Shown: positions 56,006 through 64,000 of the stretch, in pieces
Position numbering within the stretch: position 1 is the first letter of the stretch
How the letters are laid out: each line of letters opens with the position of its first letter
From: Nectonema munidae
Taxonomy: Eukaryota > Nematomorpha > Nectonematoida > Nectonematidae
Length of the DNA stretch: 64,000 bases
Direction: 5' to 3'
Assembly (NCBI GenBank): GCA_030549495.1
Contig: JAUIRK010000871.1
Location: forward strand, 1 to 64,000
Program-made: the position numbers and the translations under genes
Notes under the pieces: generated by a model
The model's database searches: none
Seen by the model: only the letters and a program-made list of their open reading frames with translations
Told to the model about the DNA's origin: nothing

Positions 56006-58860
56006 ACCTTATGCAGTATTCATACAGTATATTTATATATACAGTATTCATAAAAAGTGTTTTTTAGAAAAAATATATAAAATCGCCCATGCATAAATTT
56101 TCTTTTAAATCCACCCGTGCCCTGTGTGGTATTTCATATATACATTCAAACCTTATTAAAATCCGAGCAGAACATTTAAAAAACTATTCGGATAATGAAA
56201 GTAACCGGATTGTGAAAAAAAAGGATTTTTCTGTCAAATTTTATGGAGTTAATATAATACCATAATTTTACCGAAATATAACTCAAATATTTTACCAAAA
56301 ACATTAAATTCTCAATTATTTTTTATTAAAAAATATTGCTTTTTTTATTTTTCCCTTATTCAAAAGTAAAAAAGAAGGAAAAATTTTAGGCTAAGAAGAA
56401 TTAGATTAATAATAATAATTAGATAGAAGATTAATGAAGTTCGGTTTAACGATGATTCATTGTATGTTAGCGGGGAGTAAGTGTTATTAATTCGACTGTG
56501 ATTCTTAGGACAGAAAATAGTATAGCTTAAACTCGGACTCACGACATCGACTCCATAGCTCTAATTATTACAGCAATATTATATAAAAGTGTCATCTTTT
56601 GAGTAGATGGATGTGACATTTTCACGAAAAAATCTTACTTCTGTACAATATTATTCGCTTCTTCTTTTTTATTTTTGAAAATTTAAACAATCTCTTCACT
56701 CTAAATGCTTGAAAGAAACTTTTTATCATCTATGGATGTTTATTCCATGTTTGTAAACACGCTTATTATGTTTGATATGATAATGATATATGTGTGTTGT
56801 AACAAAATTCTTTAATAATGTCAACGCCTATTTTTAACTTTACTTGATTATTTTTTCAGGTCAAATTGATTCGGTGTGAACGAAATTCTACGACAAATTA
56901 TCATCCGTAAATTACACAAAATAGTACGAAATACGAATTTGACATTTCACGCTTACTTTTGCAGCATCACTAGCAGCATACGTTTCCAAAAACTAGATTT
57001 CATTCGATTATTCTTTATCTCAGTCGATCGCGTAAGAATTTTCCATTTTCTAAATTGCTATGTTTTCTTGACTTTAAAATATATAAGAAATTATCCTAGA
57101 TCTGTTTTGGTTTAAATGTATAATTAAACACGCTTATTTTTTTTTGTCTTTTACACTTATTGCTTTCCGATGTGAAGGAATGTCAAAATTAGCGACATAT
57201 ATCCTAGATTAATTCTAAACGAGAGATTTAAATAAGATGCTGATTATATTTTCCAGTCAAAGGAGTTTTTTCACTAGAATAATGATTTCGCATTTACCTT
57301 TAAATTCAGCAGTTATTATTTTTTTCTCCGAATTGCTTACAAATAGCATCTTTTGAATATGTGAATTAACTTGTGAGTGACAGCTCTGGACTACTTTTTT
57401 TATTATAAGAAACTGATTCATAAACAACTAATAATAAGCTACTATGAAATGATTCTTGCTTTAACCGAATAGGCTTTTGGGTGTGTGTGTGTGTTCATGT
57501 GTAAACCTTTTCATTTTTTTCTAACAAATAAGGAATGGCGATGAATTGTTGAAAGAGTCTCTCCAAATGAAACACAGATCATTAGACGTGTCACACTGCT
57601 TAGTGTTATTTTTAAAAAGTTTAATTACTTACCCCTCACGCTTATTATTATTCAACAATTACATGATTTCTTTCCATCATTATTATTGATGGTCTCAATG
57701 CTTTTCATATTCACATGTCAAAATTTTACAGTGTGGTTGGTTCATTTACGCATCACTTGCCTTTATTGATTAAAATATTAAAATTAATTATCCTTTCTAT
57801 TAAAACATTGCACAGCATTTTTATTCCATAAAACTCTTTATTTTGTCAAAGGTGAAGGAAACACGCATTATTAAAGTCATTCATTAAAAGTTTTTTATAA
57901 CTTCAGCAGAAGTATCTGGTGGGAGTTAATTAGATTTGAAACTATAAAATAATAATGTTGTTTTTAAAACCATTTTATTCTAGAATCCATGATAATTACA
58001 TCATATCACCATAGACATAATTTTAACGCATTATTATAATAATCATCATCCTCATAATCATCACTATCATCATCATCATTATCCGTCAGATCTAATCTTG
58101 GAAATCACAGTGTGAACAGAATAATAATAATATACTCACATTTGACCCTATATCTAGCCTTTGACCATAATATATCATCATTTTCATATTTACTTAAAAT
58201 TCTCTTATTTGTTTAATCATTACATAATCGAAGTTCTTTTTCTTCATTTCAGTCTATTAAAAGCCAGCCTCACTTGTTATTAAATGTAAGTCTTTATATC
58301 GCTCAGGATTTAAGAAAACGAAAAACCGATACAACAAACACACATTTTGTTGATATTTAATGTTTTTTGGCATGTGATATATTCATTTATTTGATATCAC
58401 AATTTTTTCAATGTTTTTACTTCAAATTCAATCAACATTTTTAAACTTATTAATTAAGTATACTGGAAATGTTTATTTTTAACTATAAAAAACTCCGACT
58501 GCGATTCTCGAACTCTGTGAGGTACTTCTAAATTTTCTTGCAAGGATTTAAACTTATTACAAGCTTGAGAAAATTACTTGAAATATCCAAATATTATGCG
58601 TCCTTTAGTTATTATATCTGATATTGCTCTCTGTGAAGTAATTGTATCATTAATTTTAAAAAATTTTTATGATGTGTTCGTTAACGTATTATTGAAATTT
58701 AATTTATCTTTATATTTTATTTCCTGTTAAAAATTTGCAATTTAATCAAATACCAATCACTGAATACCATAATAAATTACTTAAATTTTACATATTTGAG
58801 CCACTGTCTTACTTCGTTATTAACAAAAAAATTCAAACTAATATTAATTCCAGAATCATA
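56006..58860. other. A+T-rich intergenic
   Basis: Possible pogo-like end near 56,145-56,215 (CAAACCTTATTAAAATCCGA and AACCGGATTG). (GT)n near 57,481; CAT-rich microsatellite near 58,045-58,080. No gene. Confidence 0.45.
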
Positions 58861-58867
58861 TTATATG

Positions 58868-58915
58868 CAGGGGCGGATCTAGAAATTGGCATTAGGGAGG
58901 AGGGCGGATTTTACT
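58868..58915. mobile_element. Possible hAT-like terminus CAGGGGCGGATCTAG
   Basis: The CAGGGGCGGATCTAGAAATT opening followed by a G-rich stretch is a common hAT/MITE end. No partner end was seen in the window. Confidence 0.4.
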
Positions 58916-60229
58916 AAACTTGAACTCAAATTTGAAGCATATAAATTTAAGCTTTATCAAAATTTTAAGCTATTTTTATCTTATTTTGGGTAATAGTTTA
59001 ATAAAAAGCGAAAATTGACTTTTTATCATAAAACTTAAGGTATTAAAATAGTAATATCAAAAAATTATAAGTTTATTATAAGAAAGTAACTAGATTAAGA
59101 ACTAAGAGAGTTAAGGAGCCTCATCCGTCTAGGACACTTTTTAGCATATAAAATGATAGTGTCAATATCCAATCGAATATTTGTGAACAAAAGGAAGAAT
59201 GAGAGCATTAAAACGATCCTCATTCATTGAACTGCGAAGTGAATTGATGTGGTAAAACTTGATGTGTTTAACTAATAAATTAACAAAAAAATGGGATAAT
59301 ATAAAAGTAATAAGTGTCACACTTAACTACGATTGAAACATAAAAAACTTTTTAGGGCTTCTCACTTTAGAGAAAATTGAATCTAAAAAACTAATATTTG
59401 AGTTCTACGAAAAGAATAAGCCAAGAAAAATTTTCAAGAAATTGGCAATGCAAATTTAGGGGGGGGGGGGCGTACGCCGGTTCCTCCCCCTTTAAATATG
59501 CCAGTTATATAACTGTAAATGCGAGTACCCAAATAAATTTCTTACGTGTATGGACAAGCACACATATGTTTTGGCAAAGAATTTTCCTCTTTGCATTATT
59601 ATTATTATTATTATTTTTAAACTTTTCAAATAAATTTTTTTGTTTTTGATTTTAAATTGTTAAACACACTGAAATACATCGCATTATTTTTAATTTGTTC
59701 GAAAATTTAACATTTTGAGAAAATGTTTTTTTATTTGCCTTTTTGAACTTATATTATTATAAATGAATAAAAAGTATTTTTCATTTTTCATTCTAAATCT
59801 GAAAATATTGAAATATATCGCCTTATTCTTAATTTCTTCTGAAAAATAAAATTTTGAAAAGTTTTTATTTGATCACATTTTTACAAAATATTTTTGATTC
59901 TTCCTCTTTCTACTGTGCAAATTATGCGTTTATTCGCATTTAACATACTGCTGCTTTATTTGTAAGATTCTGCTTACAATGCCCTTTTTTACCGAATATC
60001 TTGTATGCTTGTTCATATTGTATGTTACATCCATTAATTCGCACATATTCGTTCTTCCAATTAATTCGTATCGCTGCTAACTTTGATGATCACCAATTCT
60101 CATATATTGTGTTGATTGCATGCGGATACCAAAAACTCATGAATTACAAAGATTTTAGAACCAAGATAGACGATTTTCCCCCTCTTATAATACCTATCAA
60201 AAGTTGCTCACTGATATGAGCAGGGAGGG
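58916..60229. other. A+T-rich intergenic with a G-run
   Basis: A run of about 11-12 G followed by CGTACGCCGGTTCCTCCCCC at 59,459-59,491 is probably another element end. No gene. Confidence 0.45.
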
Positions 60230-60540
60230 TGAGTCGAATGCAAGATATCCGAATTTAAGCCAAAATACTTACAAAAATCTGACTTTGCTCGGACTCTAAA
60301 TACTTAAAAAACCCCTCCGACTCTGATTCAAAATACTTAAAAATTGAAAATATTTTTGAAATGAAACTCTTATTTCCGGCTTTAAATCAAGAGCCACTTC
60401 ACCATATGCTTACAAAATTTAAACTTATTTTTTTCATTTTTAATTATTTTAACTGAAAAATAGGACACCTATCCCTAAATTTTATTAGATACCGACCTCG
60501 ACTCTAAATCTTTTAAAATCTCCGATTCTGTAGATATGAG
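60230..60540. repeat. Repeat rich in GACTC/CTCCGA words
   Basis: GCTCGGACTCTAAATACTTA, CCTCCGACTCTGATTCAAAA and CCTCGACTCTAAATC iterate loosely with a TACTTA spacer. It looks like a decayed dispersed repeat. Confidence 0.4.
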
Positions 60541-60810
60541 ACTTATCATAGTTTTTCAATCGCTCCAATTTTTTCAGTGCTACCTTACTTATTGTCTTTT
60601 TATCTTCATCCACTTTTTTAATCTTTATTGATTTTTAAAACTAAAGTGGTCTTGATTATTTTGTAAAATATTACGATAACTAAAGTATTTTTCCTAAAGT
60701 TCCAATTAGTCTTGAATTACTTATCGGAAGTTATAAAACAAACAATGGAAAGAACTCTTCACTAAAATGTCAAAGCAAATGCTAAGCAAAAAAAGTAAGC
60801 GTAGACATGC

Positions 60811-61262
60811 AGGGGCGTCCGCAAAAAAAAACGAAAGGAGGGGACAAAGATTTTTGTATGCTTGAGCTGTTAAAAGAAACCGCTCTGTTTTCTGCTGTGC
60901 AAAAAGCTATTCTTATTGCACTGCCTTTGTCTGCAACAAAGGTTAAAAGACTTGGCTGAGATCAAGAATGAGTGATGAACGTCTTTCCGGCCTTTGTATG
61001 CTTAGTGCCCATCGTAATAAAGTAAATAGCCAGCTTACAGAATTAAAGAGAAAGTGAGTGATAAATGTGTCAAAAATCCTAGACGAATTCAATTTTTGTT
61101 TCAAGAGTAGCGCAGCTAATAATATAATTGCGGTATTAATCTGCTAATAAATGTATATTTTTCCGCATTTATTTTCTTTCTTTTTGTATTTTTTGGCGTT
61201 TTTTCACTCTCTTTAAATTCTAAGGCGAGGGGGTCCCATTGCACCTACTGTGGACGTGCTTG
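60811..61262 (+). mobile_element. Shrunken hAT element with C-terminal transposase remnant
   Basis: Starts CAGGGGCGTCCGC and ends near GTGGACGTGCTTG (9 of 13 inverted matches). Between them are ETALFSAVQKAILIALPLSA, KTWLRSRMSDERLSGLCMLS with AHRNKVN, and PRRIQFLFQE (stop at 61,110). This is the hAT dimerisation domain of the ZMYM1-like group, also seen at 11.3 kb. The ERSFS block has been deleted and the frame shifts twice. Confidence 0.72.
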
Positions 61263-63879
61263 TATACAACAGTCCAAAATTGATAATAATCCGTGTTCAA
61301 ATTAGCCGTATTGTTACTTTAAATATAATTAAGAAATGACTTAAGGGAACCATCATGCGTTGCTAACGGCTCGTCGCTTACTGAAGGGCGAATAATCTCA
61401 ATCACTATTAATTTGTGGAGAAATATATTAATTTGTCGATCACTATTAATTTGTGGAGAGTTTTAGAGAGGTGGTCGTTAAAGCGACTCTATCGTTTTTA
61501 GTGGAAAAACAACTTCACTTTTTGAAAAGTCAATTTATCTATAACATGAAATAATAAACACAGTTCAATTATTGTTATTTTATCACATTTCAATTCTAAT
61601 GCATGCAATACTTGATCAAAAAACTTAAAATATACGAAGAAAGCATGGTTGTTTAGCAAAAACATGGAGAACCTAAATTTTTTTATATACATGATTGATA
61701 AGATGGTAAAAAGTGTTGTATCTAAAAATTATTATATAACTAACATATATATGCTATAAATTTTATTTAGCAACGTCTTCTTCAAACCATGATGTATGTA
61801 TGTATATCTTTTTTTAGATATATATAAAATATTTTAGAAATGTCTTAGAATATTGATCTATAATCGAAATTTGAATATTGAGTAATTGTTACTTTTTCTG
61901 TTTGTCAAAATATGATTTATTTTTCTTTCACTTTTCATCTTTGATCATGAAGCATATTTGATGCAGATATTTTTCAGGACAGAAGAACCTCTGTCTGTGC
62001 TCATGTAAGATGAGGTGAAGAAACTTCTTTTGTACCTGTTCTTTTTAGAATAATAGTATTTTTAAGTTTATATGCGTGTATTTTTTTTAATATAATATAT
62101 TATATTCCTTTTAAAATGTTAATTATTATCACAATTCTTTTCACTATAAAATCAAATAGTAGCACGCTCTTGTGTGTTATACATTTTAGATGTAGTATTT
62201 TATTTTAATTAAATTCCTATTCATCCACCTTACTCTCCTACTTATATTTCGTAATTTGATTTTTTTTAATTAAAATTCATCTCTATCTTCGTCATCACCA
62301 TCATCATTACTATCTTTTCTTACTCGTCGATGACAGATTTATAAGTTAATAGCTTGGACACATCCTCTACAAAATCCGATAATTTGTTTGCAGAAGAAGC
62401 TCTCATTGTTTACATTACTTAAGTGCCAATTTCATTACTTATCTCTGCTTACATATCCAATTAAAAAACAACCACAAATTGCAGACTGCACAATACACGC
62501 ATAAGTTTTTCTAAATTTGTCTACCAAAAAGAATGCCACTTCATTTTTTAGTCTGAAAGTAGTTTGACCTATATTCTTATTTTGTATTTATCTGATATAA
62601 TATGATAGCATTATTTTGTCCTATTCTCAAATTATGCTCTCTTTGTCGTAATTGTGAAAAAATATTTTAATGTTTGGACGCCTCGTGCCTGAATTCAATC
62701 AAATTAGCTTCGTAGATCTTTCTTTATGAAACAGGCTTTAGCATAAGGCATGAAAATCTACACAAAATTTTTTATGATTCTTTTATACCTTTTTGTCGTA
62801 AGCCTTTATTTTTGTAAAATTTCCAAATGACTTATTAAGTTATATTATTGTGAAAACTTTTTCAGCTCACATAATGCCGCCTATAAAGTATATAAGGCAC
62901 ATAGAAATGGTCTGTGTTTCATGCTAAATTATTATCAACACTTTACCTCTCTACCTTATTTCTTCACTGCACTTTGAATTCGTATGCAACTACTCATCCT
63001 CTCCTCATAAACACTCAGATCACACACCTCGTCTCATTGCCGCAACGCAGTGCATAAGTCAACACTATACCCTTTGTACCGTGATTATTTGTCGTTTATA
63101 CGCTTTACCTAATTATTTTTCCTCGCTCACGCATTTTACCTTTATTCATCCGTGCCTAAAATGCGTAAGGAAGGATGCTCTATGTGTGTTTCTTGGTACG
63201 CATAGACGACTCGCATCTATATTGTATTTGTCATCTTTGATGTCGTCTCTCCATAATTATATAAGGTAAGAATGCTAAAATAGATATATCATTATTAACA
63301 GTATATGTACATATATTTGTTTATTTAAATATGTTAATGAGGAAATGTTATATAATGAAAGGGGAGATCATAGAAAAAAGATGTTTTCTTTATTTTCGTG
63401 AAATGATATATATTTATATGTATATCATGATCCTAAATATATGTATATTGCCCTCTCATGTCTATACTCTTCACTTAAACAAATAACAAGGTAAACGTAC
63501 TAACGACAATACAAGGTTTGTTTACATTGTTCTTTGCGTACGCCAAACACAATTTTACTATTATTAGAATTAATCTCAATAAATACCAGTGTAGAATCCT
63601 GATATCAAATTAGCAGGTTAACTCATTAATCGGTTAATGACCAAAGTGGACTATAGTCGCCTTTATAAAACACCATCGCCTGCTTTTATTAATACTTTTT
63701 AATACAAACCGTCTTCTTTACACTAGATATCGTCTACCTATTCTGGTCGTTAAGGGGGTAAAATTTTAAGCAAAACAATATCTAATTTAGTCAAGTACAT
63801 CAGACAGAACATTCATCGTTTCTTCGATTTTGGCGAATTTATATAAAAATATTTTAAACTCTTTATCAACTGAAAGGAT
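61263..63879. other. A+T-rich intergenic
   Basis: About 2.6 kb with no supported gene or repeat. Short frames (61,498-61,692; 63,081-63,269) lack recognisable content. This could be intron or intergenic sequence of a gene outside the window. Confidence 0.5.
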
Positions 63880-64000
63880 CCCTTTGAAGACCAAACTTTT
63901 GAAGACGATTCGTCTGCTTTCTTTTTCAATGGAATTTTATATATTCAAAGCAGACGATTTTCATTTCTTGTGACACTGGTGTCCCACTGGTCCTCAAAGG
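63880..64000. mobile_element. 122-bp TTAA-type MITE, copy 2 (reaches window edge)
   Basis: CCCTTTGAAGACCAAACTTT through CACTGGTCCTCAAAGG repeats copy 1 at 41,758-41,879 nearly base for base, including the CGTCTGCTTT/AAAGCAGACG hairpin. The left flank is GGAT rather than TTAA. The right flank is outside the window. Confidence 0.85.

Noticed and set aside
56145-56215. Pogo-like terminal repeat pair
   Set aside because: Only short, imperfect words (AATCCGAGC and CGGATTG); not enough to define ends or a target duplication.
63081-63269. 62-codon plus-strand frame near the right edge
   Set aside because: No motif, no supporting context, typical random frame length.

Overview
The window is A+T-rich eukaryotic DNA dominated by transposon remains and satellite-type repeats. 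One well-preserved protein-coding gene is visible. That gene, a TRAPPC9-like subunit of the TRAPP II trafficking complex, together with the transposon mix (hAT, piggyBac, Tigger/pogo, non-LTR retrotransposons, tRNA-derived SINEs), points to an invertebrate animal. A parasitic or aquatic arthropod or a similarly repeat-rich lineage would fit, but I cannot name the species. The TRAPPC9 frame is uninterrupted over 3.2 kb, which suggests a lineage or locus with few introns.

Layout. 1-5684: end of a satellite array of about 1.45-kb monomers with an alternating two-monomer (2.91-kb) higher-order period; it runs off the left edge. 6.2-9.1 kb: a stray copy of a 149-bp repeat, a minus-strand LINE reverse transcriptase relic split by a SINE, and a short-TIR element. 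10.2-11.5 kb: a broken ZMYM1-like hAT transposase. 11.98-13.89 kb: a near-perfect 1.9-kb palindrome whose arms carry 28-bp and 160-bp tandem repeats (foldback-like). 14.4-16.1 kb: two further tandem duplications. 17.8-18.4 kb: a MITE with 12-bp flanking direct repeats. 19,034-22,225: TRAPPC9. 23.4-30.4 kb: two copies of a composite repeat with internal tandem arrays, a piggyBac relic holding a SINE, a six-unit 149-bp array and an orphan transposase relic. 31.6-32.4 kb: an internally deleted hAT with intact ends. 33.9-36.6 kb: the 5' part of a LINE with a hAT MITE inside. 36.9-39.6 kb: a piggyBac inserted in a Tigger relic. 45.2-46.7 kb: a ZBED-type hAT. 49.1-51.1 kb: two LINE fragments butted together. 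From 51 kb to the right edge the sequence is mostly featureless A+T-rich DNA with scattered transposon ends, closing with a second copy of a 122-bp TTAA-type MITE.

The transposons do not form a functional pathway. They record layered insertions: SINE into LINE, SINE into piggyBac, MITE into LINE, and piggyBac into Tigger. The items most worth a second look are the higher-order satellite, the foldback palindrome, the composite array-bearing repeat, and the single-exon TRAPPC9 with a cysteine cluster and no C-terminal domain. No retroviral, Polinton or CRISPR-like structure was recognised.
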